This document shows positions 24,772-33,475 of a DNA stretch of 64,000 nt, in pieces. The notes under the pieces were generated by a model that saw only the letters and a list, made by a program, of their open reading frames with translations, did not search any database and was not told where the DNA came from. The stretch spans positions 310,001 through 374,000 of the forward strand of contig NZ_JAATJL010000001.1 of the NCBI RefSeq assembly GCF_011927905.1, read 5' to 3'. The translations under genes were made by a program, and so were the position numbers. Source of the DNA: Arthrobacter pigmenti (GTDB lineage Bacteria > Actinomycetota > Actinomycetes > Actinomycetales > Micrococcaceae). How positions within the stretch are numbered: position 1 is the stretch's first letter; the number at the start of each line of letters is the position of its first letter.

Positions 24772-25482
24772 GTGTCTGCAGATCCTTCCCACGTCGGAGT
24801 TGTGCTCGTCGCTGCCGGAGCCGGTCAGCGGCTCGGCCGGGGAATGCCCAAGGCCCTGGTGCGTTGCGCGGGGCGAACCCTTCTTGAGCACGCGCTCGAG
24901 GGCGTTCTTGCCTCCGGCGTCTCGCACCATGTCTGCGTAGTGGTCCCTTCAGGAGATACAGAGCTGCGCGCGATCATCGATAGCCTGCCGCACGGTACAG
25001 CTACGGTCACGGCGGTCGACGGCGGGGCAAGCCGCCCTGAATCCGTCCGGGCGGGCCTCGCCGGACTGACCGAAAGCATTCAGATCATCCTTGTTCATGA
25101 CGCCGCGCGTGCCCTCACCCCGCCGCAGGTCTTCCGCTCGGTCGTGAACGCCGTCGCCGGGGGCGCCGCCGCCGTCGTGCCTGGAATTCCGGTACCCGAC
25201 ACCATCAAAGTGGTGGACGAAGGCATCGTGACGGCGACTCCCAACCGTGCGTCGCTGAGAGCCATCCAGACTCCCCAGGGGTTCGACGCCGCAACCCTTC
25301 GGAATGCGCATGCCCACGCCGGGGTGGCGGAGAACGTCACGGACGACGCCATGCTGGTCGAGTCCCTCGGCATACCGGTGCTCGTCACGGACGGCGACCC
25401 ACTTGCGTTCAAAGTCACCAGACCGCACGATCTGATGCTCGCCGAAGCACTCGTGCGGCAGGCAGAGGAGGTCAATCGGTGA
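24772..25482 (+). CDS. ispD: 2-C-methyl-D-erythritol 4-phosphate cytidylyltransferase
   Basis: 236 residues. The nucleotide-binding start [30 protein letters not shown] and the C-terminal [18 protein letters not shown] with TDDAMLVE are typical of IspD, which joins CTP to methylerythritol phosphate in the non-mevalonate isoprenoid route. The GTG start is leaderless in layout and the end overlaps ispF by four bases, so the two consecutive pathway enzymes are coupled. Confidence 0.94.
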   Translation: MSADPSHVGVVLVAAGAGQRLGRGMPKALVRCAGRTLLEHALEGVLASGVSHHVCVVVPSGDTELRAIIDSLPHGTATVTAVDGGASRPESVRAGLAGLTESIQIILVHDAARALTPPQVFRSVVNAVAGGAAAVVPGIPVPDTIKVVDEGIVTATPNRASLRAIQTPQGFDAATLRNAHAHAGVAENVTDDAMLVESLGIPVLVTDGDPLAFKVTRPHDLMLAEALVRQAEEVNR

Positions 25483-25973
25483 AACCGGCGATGCAGATTC
25501 CACGCACCGGCATCGGTTTCGATGTCCATGCCTTCGCTTCCGAGGATAAGCCGCGTCCGTTGTGGCTGGCCGGGCTCGAGTGGCCGGGTGAGCGAGGCCT
25601 GGCCGGCCACTCCGACGGCGACGCCGTAGCCCACGCCGCCGCCGACGCCCTCTTCTCGGCGTCCGGCACCGGCGATCTCGGCACCAATTTTGGCATTGAC
25701 CGCCCCGAATATGCCAGAGCCTCCGGAGTTACCCTCCTAATAGAAGCCGCCCGCATCGTGCGTGAAGCCGGTTTCGAGATCGGCAACGTCGCCGTGCAGC
25801 TGGTCGGAAACCGGCCGCGGTTCACCCCGCGCCGGGAGGAGGCGGAGACCATCCTGTCCGGGGCCGTGGGGGCGCCCGTGACCGTATCCGCAACCACGAG
25901 TGACGGCCTGGGTTTCACCGGCCGGGGCGAGGGTATCGCGGCGATCGCGACCGCCGTCGTCGTCTGCGTTTGA
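25479..25973 (+). CDS. ispF: 2-C-methyl-D-erythritol 2,4-cyclodiphosphate synthase
   Basis: 164 residues. DVHAF (zinc ligands), [19 protein letters not shown], and the C-terminal [18 protein letters not shown] are the IspF signatures; the trimeric zinc enzyme makes MEcPP in the same pathway as IspD. GTG at 25479 overlaps the ispD stop (GTGA); ATG 25491 is a possible alternative. The last codons encode VVV within the 12-base word (25952-25963). Confidence 0.95.
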   Translation: MKPAMQIPRTGIGFDVHAFASEDKPRPLWLAGLEWPGERGLAGHSDGDAVAHAAADALFSASGTGDLGTNFGIDRPEYARASGVTLLIEAARIVREAGFEIGNVAVQLVGNRPRFTPRREEAETILSGAVGAPVTVSATTSDGLGFTGRGEGIAAIATAVVVCV

Positions 25974-26024
25974 CGGGATATCCCACCGGGCGGACGGGAG
26001 AGTCACCCGCCACCGCTCATTCGG

Positions 26025-26030
26025 TAGGCT
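26025..26030 (+). promoter_or_regulatory. -10-like TAGGCT, 6 bases before cysS GTG
   Basis: TAGGCT, six bases, GTG 26037, no Shine-Dalgarno. Leaderless layout. Confidence 0.55.
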
Positions 26031-26036
26031 AGATCG

Positions 26037-27473
26037 GTGAGCCTGAGATTCTATGACACCGCAACCGCAGAAGTCCGCGAGTTCACGCCGCTCGTCGAGG
26101 GCGAGGCACGGGTTTACTACTGTGGTGCGACGGTGCAGGGAATGCCGCACGTGGGCCACGTCCGCTCGGCGATCGCCTTTGACCAGCTGACCCGCTGGCT
26201 CGCCATCCGCGGCTACAAGGTGACGGTCATCCGGAACGTTACGGATATCGACGACAAGATCCTTGCGAAGTCGAAGGCCTCCTTCGAGGCGCCGGACCCG
26301 GACGGCGTGCCCAACGAGCAGTGGTGGGCGCTGGCGTACCGCTATGAGCAGGAGTTCCTCAAGGCGTACGACACCCTCGGCGTACAGCGTCCCACGTACG
26401 AACCTCGTGCCACCGGGCACATTCCCGAGATGCACCAGCTCATCCAGCAGCTCATCGACCGTGGCCACGCCTACCCAGCAACCGATGACTCCGGGGATGT
26501 CTACTTCGACGTCCGCTCCTGGCCCGCGTACGGGAGCCTGACGCGGCAGAGTATCGACGACATGCAGGCAGCGCCGGACGTCGAAGCTCAGTTCAGCAGC
26601 CGTAAGCGCGATCCCCGCGACTTCGCGCTGTGGAAGGGATGGAAAGAGGGTGAACCGCGGTCGGCGGCGTGGCCGAGTCCCTGGGGGGACGGGCGCCCCG
26701 GCTGGCACTTGGAGTGCTCGGCCATGGTCACGAAGTACCTTGGCGCCGAGTTCGATATCCACGGCGGCGGCCTTGACCTGAGGTTTCCGCACCACGAGAA
26801 CGAGATGGCGCAGTCGCGGGCTGCCGGCCACCCGTTCGCCCGATTCTGGATGCACAACGGCATGGTCACGTACGAGGGCGAGAAGATGTCGAAGTCTATC
26901 GGCAACACCATCAGCCCGGCCGAGATGCTGCAGCTCGCGAGCCCGCGCGTAGTCCGATATTACCTCGGACAGGCGCAGTACCGCTCCATGCTCGACTACC
27001 GGCCCACTTCACTGCAGGAGGCCGCAGCGGCGGTTGAGCGAATCGACGGGTTCCTGGACAAGGCTGCCGCCGTGGAAGCGGACTGGAACAACCTGCCGGC
27101 AGCGTTCGTCGAGGCGATGGATGATGACCTCAACGTTCCCCGTGCCCTCGCCGCCCTGCACGAGGCAGTGCGCGCAGGCAACTCCGCGCTGGCGGCGAAG
27201 GACGACGACGGCGCAGCCCGGGCGGCAGCGGCGGCGCGGGCCATGACCAGCGCGTTGGGGCTCGACGACGCCGGCGCGGATACCTCATCAGGGACCGGTC
27301 CCGAACACGCGGCTCTCGATGCTCTGATACGGAGCCGATTGCAGGAGCGAACCGAAGCACGTGCCGCGAAGGACTGGGCGCGCGCGGACGCAATCCGCGA
27401 CGGGCTGGCGGGGGCCGGCGTCGTCATCGAGGACTCGGCGGACGGGGCGCGCTGGAGCCTTGCACGCGACTGA
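26037..27473 (+). CDS. cysS: Cysteinyl-tRNA synthetase
   Basis: 478 residues, a normal length. Class I features: YYCGATVQGMPHVGHVRS (zinc Cys and HxGH), WHLECSAM with the zinc ligands, HHENEMAQS, and KMSKS near residue 283. It charges tRNA-Cys. In actinobacteria a paralogue MshC makes mycothiol; the full C-terminal anticodon-binding domain (RSRLQERTEARAAKDWARAD) favours genuine CysRS here. The segment KDDDGAARAA carries the 12-base word. Confidence 0.95.
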   Translation: MSLRFYDTATAEVREFTPLVEGEARVYYCGATVQGMPHVGHVRSAIAFDQLTRWLAIRGYKVTVIRNVTDIDDKILAKSKASFEAPDPDGVPNEQWWALAYRYEQEFLKAYDTLGVQRPTYEPRATGHIPEMHQLIQQLIDRGHAYPATDDSGDVYFDVRSWPAYGSLTRQSIDDMQAAPDVEAQFSSRKRDPRDFALWKGWKEGEPRSAAWPSPWGDGRPGWHLECSAMVTKYLGAEFDIHGGGLDLRFPHHENEMAQSRAAGHPFARFWMHNGMVTYEGEKMSKSIGNTISPAEMLQLASPRVVRYYLGQAQYRSMLDYRPTSLQEAAAAVERIDGFLDKAAAVEADWNNLPAAFVEAMDDDLNVPRALAALHEAVRAGNSALAAKDDDGAARAAAAARAMTSALGLDDAGADTSSGTGPEHAALDALIRSRLQERTEARAAKDWARADAIRDGLAGAGVVIEDSADGARWSLARD

Positions 27474-27562
27474 GTCCGTCGTCGAAAGCTGCCTGAAAGG
27501 GCGCAAGGCCAATCCGCGTAAACTGGGAGCAAGCAAGTCCTCTAACTGAAGGTGTATTCCCC

Positions 27563-28555
27563 ATGGCCAACCACGGACGTCCGGGTGCTGTTCGCAAGCT
27601 CAAGAAGGGCCCCACAACCGGCACTGGCGGTCACGGGAAGAGGGCGTTGGAGGGCAAGGGGCCCACGCCGAAGGCTGAGGACCGCACCTACCATAAGGCG
27701 CACAAGAACAGGCAGCTATCAGAGCGTTCAGCTGCGAAGCGCCTGGGAACCAAGGGCAACGGGCCGCGAGGCAGCAAAGGAAAGCCGGGCGAGGAGTATG
27801 TGACCGGCCGCAACGCGGTCGTTGAAGCCCTTCGCGCCGGCATCCCCGCGAAAGCCCTGCACGTTGCAATCCGGATTGACGTGGACGACCGCGTGCGTGA
27901 ATCGCTCAAGCTGGCCACCGAACGCGGAATCCCGCTGATGGAGACCGGCAAGCCGGAGCTGGACCGTATGGCGGACGGCTCGGTCCACCAGGGGCTGATG
28001 CTCCAAATTCCGCCGTACGAGTACGCCGACGGCCTCGACCTCGCACGCGAGACGCTCGACAAGTGGAAGAAGGGTCACGTCAGCCAGGCGCCACTGTTCG
28101 TAGCGCTCGATGGCATCACCGATCCCCGCAACCTCGGCGCGATCATCCGTTCCGTCTCGGCGTTCACCGGTCACGGCGTCATTGTGCCTGAGCGCCGTTC
28201 CGTCGGCGTGACGGCGACCGCCTGGAAGACCAGCGCTGGAGCCGCGGTACGCGTTCCCGTGGCCCGCGTCGGCAACCTGAACAGCACCCTGAAATCCTTC
28301 AAGGACCAGGGGATTTTCGTTCTCGGGCTCGACGGCGACGGCGACACCTCCCTTCCTGAGCTGACTCTCGGCACGGAGCCTGTCTGCCTCGTGGTGGGCT
28401 CCGAGGGAAAGGGCCTTTCCCGGCTGGTAAGGGAGAACTGCGACCAGATCGTTTCCATTCCGATTGACTCCGCCATGGAGTCGCTGAACGCATCAATGGC
28501 GGTAGGCATCAGCCTGTACGAAATTTCCCGGCAGCGCGCAGCCGGCAGCCGTTAG
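27563..28555 (+). CDS. rlmB: 23S rRNA (guanosine-2'-O-)-methyltransferase RlmB (SpoU family)
   Basis: 330 residues. A basic, disordered N-terminal tail of about 75 residues (many Lys, Gly, Arg) precedes the RNA-substrate-binding domain (YVTGRNAVVEALRAG) and the knotted SPOUT domain with motifs LDGITDPRNLGAIIRSVSAF, VVGSEGKGLSRLV and IPIDSAMESLNASMAVGI. It should 2'-O-methylate G2251 of 23S rRNA. GAAGG lies upstream of the ATG. Usual neighbour of cysS. Confidence 0.93.
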   Translation: MANHGRPGAVRKLKKGPTTGTGGHGKRALEGKGPTPKAEDRTYHKAHKNRQLSERSAAKRLGTKGNGPRGSKGKPGEEYVTGRNAVVEALRAGIPAKALHVAIRIDVDDRVRESLKLATERGIPLMETGKPELDRMADGSVHQGLMLQIPPYEYADGLDLARETLDKWKKGHVSQAPLFVALDGITDPRNLGAIIRSVSAFTGHGVIVPERRSVGVTATAWKTSAGAAVRVPVARVGNLNSTLKSFKDQGIFVLGLDGDGDTSLPELTLGTEPVCLVVGSEGKGLSRLVRENCDQIVSIPIDSAMESLNASMAVGISLYEISRQRAAGSR

Positions 28556-28572
28556 CCGAGGCCCCGAAGTTC

Positions 28573-30642
28573 ATGAGCCTTTCCATACCGGTTACTGAAA
28601 TCTCACAGGCGTTTCCCTTGGGCGTCCGTCGGCGTGCTGGCGCGCTGTTCAACGTGGCGGTGTATGCCCCTGACCTTGAGTCAGTGGAAGTGCACTTCGA
28701 AGACGCGCAAGGCGAATGGAACGTCGTCGTACTTCCGGATATTACTGACGGTGTACACCACGGCCTGGTGGAAGGTATCGGTGAATCGGGCCGGTACGCT
28801 TTCTGGCCCGCCGGCTCTCCGGCCCCCGGCACACCGGGGACCGCGCAGCTCCTGCTGGACCCGTACGGTCGCGCAATAGATACCGTGCAGTTCGATGAGC
28901 AGCCGGTCTACTTCTCGGTCGTCGTCGACGCCGCGTTCGACTGGGGACATTCCGCCCCGCCACGCACGCGCTGGCGCGACACCGTGATCTACGAGGCCCA
29001 TGTCAAGGGCCTTACCCAACTCCACCCGGATGTACCGGCCGAACTACGGGGCACGTACGCGGGGCTCGCCCACCCCGCGATGATCGGGCATCTGAAGGAT
29101 CTCGGGATCACCGCCGTCGAGCTGTTGCCTGTCCACTTCCACGTCGACGAGCCGCATCTTGGCCCGCTGGGACTTACCAACTACTGGGGCTACAACACGC
29201 TTGGATTCTTTGCGCCGCACGCGGAGTACGCGACGGCGACCGCGCGGAAGGCCGGGCCGAAGGCCGTACAGGACGAACTCAAGGGGATGGTCAAGCTCCT
29301 TCACGAGGCCGGCCTTGAGGTGATCCTCGACGTCGTCTACAACCACACGGCGGAAGGTCCCCAGGGTGGGCCAGCGCTGTCCTGGCGGGGATTGGGTGAG
29401 AAGCAGTACTACCGCCATCACGACGACGGCCGGTACCTTGACACCACCGGCTGCGGAAACACCGTGAACTTCGCGGAACCGCGCGTGATCGAGTTCGCGC
29501 TCGACTCCCTGCGTTACTGGGTGGAGGAGTTCGGTATCGACGGATTCCGTTTCGATCTCGCCGTCGCGCTGTGCCGGGATGAGAACCATGCCTTCACCCC
29601 GCGGCACCCGCTGCTCATCGCGATGGCGGCCGATGCGGGGCTGAAGGGCGTCAAGCTCATCGCTGAACCGTGGGACGTCGGCCACAACGGTTGGCAGACC
29701 GGAAACTTCCCCCAGGGCTGGGCGGACTGGAACGACCGCTTCCGTGACACCGCCCGCGACTTCTGGCTGGCCGACCACGCCGCCCTGACCGACGGGCGGC
29801 GCGGCGGTACCGTGGCGCGGCTGGCCAGCTGCCTCGCCGGCTCGGCTGACGTCTTCGCCCGGTCGGGCCGCACAGCGGTCTCCTCCATCAACTTCGTCAC
29901 TTCGCATGACGGCTTCACGCTCGCTGACCTCACCGCCTACAACCGCAAGCACAACGAGGCCAACGGCGAAGCTAACCACGACGGGCACAATGACAACCGC
30001 AGCTACAACCACGGTGTGGAGGGTCCCACCGAGGATGAGTCCATCCTGGCCGCGCGGGCCCTTACCGCCCGGAACCTCATGGCCACCCAGTTGCTGTCCC
30101 TGGGCGTTCCGATGATCACTGCCGGGGACGAGTTCGGCCGCACCCAGCACGGAAACAACAACGCCTACTGCCAGGACAATGAACTGGCCTGGCTGGCATG
30201 GAACAACGACGACGACGCCCGCACCATGTGTGATGCCACCCGCGCACTGCTGCGGATCAGGCGGGAATTCCTGAGTCACCAGCCAGCAAGCTACCCGAGC
30301 CGCGAGGACAGTTCTTATCTTCTGTGGTTCAACGCCGAAGGTGAACCGATGACGCAGGAGCAGTGGTCCGATCCGGCCAATCGCATGGTGCAGTTGCTGC
30401 TTGGCTCTCCCGACGGCGTCCTGGATGGGCTGGTGGTGATCAACGGACATCTCGAAGACCGCAGATTCGTCCTTCCCAAGGCCGCCGCACTGAAGAAATT
30501 CGGTGTGTTCGATGACCTGAACCAGATGTTCAACCTCCGCTTCACCACTGCCGCAGAGAACGCGAAACGCCGCGGTGCCCGCCTCCGCGTTGGGGAAACG
30601 GACACCGCGGCGGCCAACTCGATAACCGTTTACCGGGGTTAG
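28573..30642 (+). CDS. glgX: Glycogen debranching enzyme GlgX
   Basis: 689 residues, GH13 isoamylase type. An N-terminal CBM48-like domain (VTEISQAFPLGVRRRAGALF) is followed by the TIM barrel with LPVHFHVDEPHLGPLGLTNY, VVYNHTAEG, the nucleophile Asp in GFRFDLAVAL, the acid Glu in LIAEPWDVG and NFVTSHDGFTLADL. It removes limit branches from glycogen. The stop overlaps the convergent glgP stop by four bases (TTAG). Confidence 0.94.
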   Translation: MSLSIPVTEISQAFPLGVRRRAGALFNVAVYAPDLESVEVHFEDAQGEWNVVVLPDITDGVHHGLVEGIGESGRYAFWPAGSPAPGTPGTAQLLLDPYGRAIDTVQFDEQPVYFSVVVDAAFDWGHSAPPRTRWRDTVIYEAHVKGLTQLHPDVPAELRGTYAGLAHPAMIGHLKDLGITAVELLPVHFHVDEPHLGPLGLTNYWGYNTLGFFAPHAEYATATARKAGPKAVQDELKGMVKLLHEAGLEVILDVVYNHTAEGPQGGPALSWRGLGEKQYYRHHDDGRYLDTTGCGNTVNFAEPRVIEFALDSLRYWVEEFGIDGFRFDLAVALCRDENHAFTPRHPLLIAMAADAGLKGVKLIAEPWDVGHNGWQTGNFPQGWADWNDRFRDTARDFWLADHAALTDGRRGGTVARLASCLAGSADVFARSGRTAVSSINFVTSHDGFTLADLTAYNRKHNEANGEANHDGHNDNRSYNHGVEGPTEDESILAARALTARNLMATQLLSLGVPMITAGDEFGRTQHGNNNAYCQDNELAWLAWNNDDDARTMCDATRALLRIRREFLSHQPASYPSREDSSYLLWFNAEGEPMTQEQWSDPANRMVQLLLGSPDGVLDGLVVINGHLEDRRFVLPKAAALKKFGVFDDLNQMFNLRFTTAAENAKRRGARLRVGETDTAAANSITVYRG

Positions 30643-33251
30643 GCGTTCACCACCAGGCCAAGCTCGGCGTTCGAAGCGAGGCTTTCGTGCCTCGGCAGGA
30701 TCCGGACGGTGTACCCGAAGGACCCGGAGTGGTCAATCAGGATTTTCCCGCTGAACAGGAACCTGCCCCGCCCCAGATCCTCTGCCACGTCCAGATCAGC
30801 GACGGTGATTTCGCTCAGGTCGTCATTCTCGGATGCGCGGCCGTACGCCACCTCCACGCGGACGTCGTCCGGGCTCAGGCTGCCCAGCGAAAGGTAGGCG
30901 TTCACCGTGAGCGAGTCGCCGATCTGCGGGTCCTCGGAAACTCCGAGTGAATCGACATGCTCAACCTGTACGGCGGACCAGCCGTCCTTGATACGGGATC
31001 GCCATGAAGCGGTGGCTCGGGCTGCGCCGTAGTTGTCCTGCCGGGTTAGCCGGCCTGAGCGGCAGGCGGGCTGGTACAGCTCACGGACGTAGTCCTGAAG
31101 CATGCGCTCGGCAGAGACCGCGGGCCCCAGCTTCGCCATGGTGTGCTTGATCATTGCCACCCACTGGTGTGGCACGCCGTCCGTGGACGGCTCGGACGGT
31201 CCTGCCGCACCGGCTGCAGCCCGGATGGTGCCGTAGAACCGTGGTGCCACCTGCTCCTCGATGAGATCGTAGAGCGCGGCCGCTTCGATGTCGTCGCGTT
31301 CATCTGCTGTGGCACCGTTGTTGGCGGTCGGGATCGCCCAGCCGTTGTCGCCGTCGTACATCTCGTCCCACCAGCCATCCAGGACGGAGAGGTTCAGCCC
31401 GCCGTTGATCGCCGATTTCATGCCGGAGGTGCCGCAGGCTTCGAGCGGCCGGAGCGGGTTGTTGAGCCAGACATCGCATCCGGGGAACAGGGTCCGGGCC
31501 ATTGCGATGTCGTAGTTCGGCAGGAAGACGATCCGGTGGCGGACTTCGGGGTCGTCGGTGAAGCGGACGAGGTCCTGGATCATGCGCTTGCCCTGCTCAT
31601 CCGCTGGGTGTGACTTGCCTGCGATCACCAGCTGGATGGGATTGGTGGGATGCAGGAGCAGTGCCTTCAGGCGATCGGCGTCGCGCAACATCAGGGTGAG
31701 GCGCTTGTAGGTGGGCACCCGCCGGGCGAATCCGATGGTCAGCACGTCCGGGTCCAGAACGTTGTCGGTCCAGGCGAGTTCGGCGTCGGCCGCTCCACGC
31801 TTCTTCCACGATGCCCGCAAGCGGCTGCGGACGTCGTCGATCAGGTTGGAGCGCATGATGCGGCGCAACCGCCAGATGTCGGCGTCCTCGACGTCGTACA
31901 CCCGCGCCCACTGCGGGTCCAGCACCGATTCCGCACCGAAGTTCTCCTGGGCGAAGTCTGCGATTAGCGGATCCACCCAGGTGGGCACATGGACGCCGTT
32001 CGTCACAGAGGAAATCGGAACCTCCCGTGCGTCGAAGCCCGGCCAGAGGCCGGAAAACATTTCGCGGGATACTTCACCGTGCAGCTGTGCCACGCCATTG
32101 GCACGCTGCGCGAGCCGCAGCCCCATGACGGCCATGTTGAACTTCGCGGAATCGCCGCCGTCGTAGTTCTCGGCACCCAACTCAAGGACACGTTCGGTGG
32201 GCACCGAGGGCGCCAGCCCGGCGTCGAAGAAGTGCTGGATCTGTGCACGTTCGAAGCGGTCGATGCCTGCGGGTACGGGTGTATGGGTGGTGAACACGGT
32301 CGATGCGCGCCCGGCGGTGAGTGCTTCTTCCCATGACATCGGGTTCTCGTTGGAGGGATCCATCAATTCCCGGATCCGCTCGATCCCGAGGAAGCCTGCG
32401 TGGCCTTCGTTTGTGTGGAAGACCTCCGGGGCCGGCGTGTCGGTGAGGCGCTGGAAGATTCGCAGGGCCTTGACACCGCCCATGCCGAGCAGCAGCTCCT
32501 GCTGGAGCCGCTGGTCCCCGCCGCCGCCGTAGAGCCGGTCGGTGACGTTGCGTGCGGCCTCATCGTTCCCGGCGACGTTGGAGTCCAGCAGAAGCAGCGG
32601 TACGCGTCCGACGTCGGCACGCCAGATATGCGCCCGAAGCTCCCGGCCGTTGGGGAGCGGCAGAACCACGGTTGCGGCGCTGCCGTCATCGTCGCGGAGC
32701 AGGGTCAGCGGGAGTCCGTCGGGGTCGAGGACGGGGTAGGTTTCCTGCTGCCAGGCGTCACGGGAAAGGGACTGCTTGAAGTAACCGGCCTGGTAGAGGA
32801 GGCCCACGCCTACCAGGGGTACACCGAGATCGGATGCGGCCTTGAGGTGATCGCCGGCAAGTATTCCGAGGCCGCCGGAATACTGGGGCAGTACGGCGCT
32901 GATGCCGTATTCCGGGGAGAAGTAGGCGATCGATCTGGGAGCGTCATCGCCCAGGGACTGGTACCAGCGTGGTTCCGAGAGGTAACGCTCGAGGTCCTCG
33001 CCAAGCTCCTGAATGCGGGTTACCAGCAACTCGTTGGCTGCGAGCTGCTCAAGCTGCTCGCGGGTGACGGAGCCAAGGAACTGCACCGGGTCATTGCCGC
33101 TTGCCTGCCACGCCTCGGGGTCGATGTCGTGGAAGAGGCGGGCTGTGGGGAGGTGCCAGGACCAGCGTAGATTGCCGGCGAGTTTCCCTAGCGGTGCGAT
33201 GTTCGATGGCAGAACGGTACGGACAGTAAATCTACGGATTGCCTTCACCAT
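30639..33251 (-). CDS. glgP: Alpha-glucan (glycogen) phosphorylase
   Basis: 870 residues from ATG 33251 (VKAIRRF start); a longer frame to 33269 is less likely. This is the short-N-terminus GlgP/maltodextrin phosphorylase type common in actinobacteria. Visible features: FSPEYGISAVLPQYSGGLGI, LAGDHLKAASDLGVPLVGVG, HTNEGHAGFL, and the PLP-binding region EACGTSGMKSAINGGLNLS. It releases glucose-1-phosphate from glucan ends. An N-terminal DUF3417-like domain (SWHLPTARLFHDIDPEAW) is present. Divergent from glgE with a LacI-type operator-like site between. Confidence 0.94.
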   Translation of the reverse strand: MVKAIRRFTVRTVLPSNIAPLGKLAGNLRWSWHLPTARLFHDIDPEAWQASGNDPVQFLGSVTREQLEQLAANELLVTRIQELGEDLERYLSEPRWYQSLGDDAPRSIAYFSPEYGISAVLPQYSGGLGILAGDHLKAASDLGVPLVGVGLLYQAGYFKQSLSRDAWQQETYPVLDPDGLPLTLLRDDDGSAATVVLPLPNGRELRAHIWRADVGRVPLLLLDSNVAGNDEAARNVTDRLYGGGGDQRLQQELLLGMGGVKALRIFQRLTDTPAPEVFHTNEGHAGFLGIERIRELMDPSNENPMSWEEALTAGRASTVFTTHTPVPAGIDRFERAQIQHFFDAGLAPSVPTERVLELGAENYDGGDSAKFNMAVMGLRLAQRANGVAQLHGEVSREMFSGLWPGFDAREVPISSVTNGVHVPTWVDPLIADFAQENFGAESVLDPQWARVYDVEDADIWRLRRIMRSNLIDDVRSRLRASWKKRGAADAELAWTDNVLDPDVLTIGFARRVPTYKRLTLMLRDADRLKALLLHPTNPIQLVIAGKSHPADEQGKRMIQDLVRFTDDPEVRHRIVFLPNYDIAMARTLFPGCDVWLNNPLRPLEACGTSGMKSAINGGLNLSVLDGWWDEMYDGDNGWAIPTANNGATADERDDIEAAALYDLIEEQVAPRFYGTIRAAAGAAGPSEPSTDGVPHQWVAMIKHTMAKLGPAVSAERMLQDYVRELYQPACRSGRLTRQDNYGAARATASWRSRIKDGWSAVQVEHVDSLGVSEDPQIGDSLTVNAYLSLGSLSPDDVRVEVAYGRASENDDLSEITVADLDVAEDLGRGRFLFSGKILIDHSGSFGYTVRILPRHESLASNAELGLVVNA

Positions 33252-33302
33252 CGGTACGTTAGCGCACATTGCGCAGGTGTAAAGGCTGACCCGGCGGAAT
33301 TA

Positions 33303-33316
33303 CGTAAGCGCTTGCA
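33303..33316. promoter_or_regulatory. LacI-family-type operator CGTAAGCGCTTGCA
   Basis: The site agrees with the LacI/GalR-family consensus TGNAANCGNTTNCA at all but the first base and is nearly palindromic around AAGCGCTT. It lies in the 224-base divergent gap between glgP (start 33251) and glgE (start 33476), so a sugar-responsive repressor may control both directions. The regulator gene is not in the window. Confidence 0.6.
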
Positions 33317-33462
33317 TTGTGACGCACGCCATATCGTGTACGGGAGGCATTCGCCGTCGGAAGTTCGGCGCGCGGCCCTACCGCGGGAACGCGTTTGAGC
33401 CGCCTGAGGCAATATCCAAAGGCAATAGGTCAGTTGCCTTAGCAATCTGCCCCAATAATCGA

Positions 33463-33468
33463 TAACGT
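33463..33468 (+). promoter_or_regulatory. -10-like TAACGT, 7 bases before glgE GTG
   Basis: TAACGT, seven bases, GTG 33476, without a Shine-Dalgarno. Leaderless layout for the glgE-treS-mak/glgB operon. Confidence 0.45.
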
Positions 33469-33475
33469 CTAGTCT

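Noticed and set aside
29044-30450. 468-residue minus-strand open frame
   Set aside because: Shadow of glgX, whose GH13 motifs are unmistakable.
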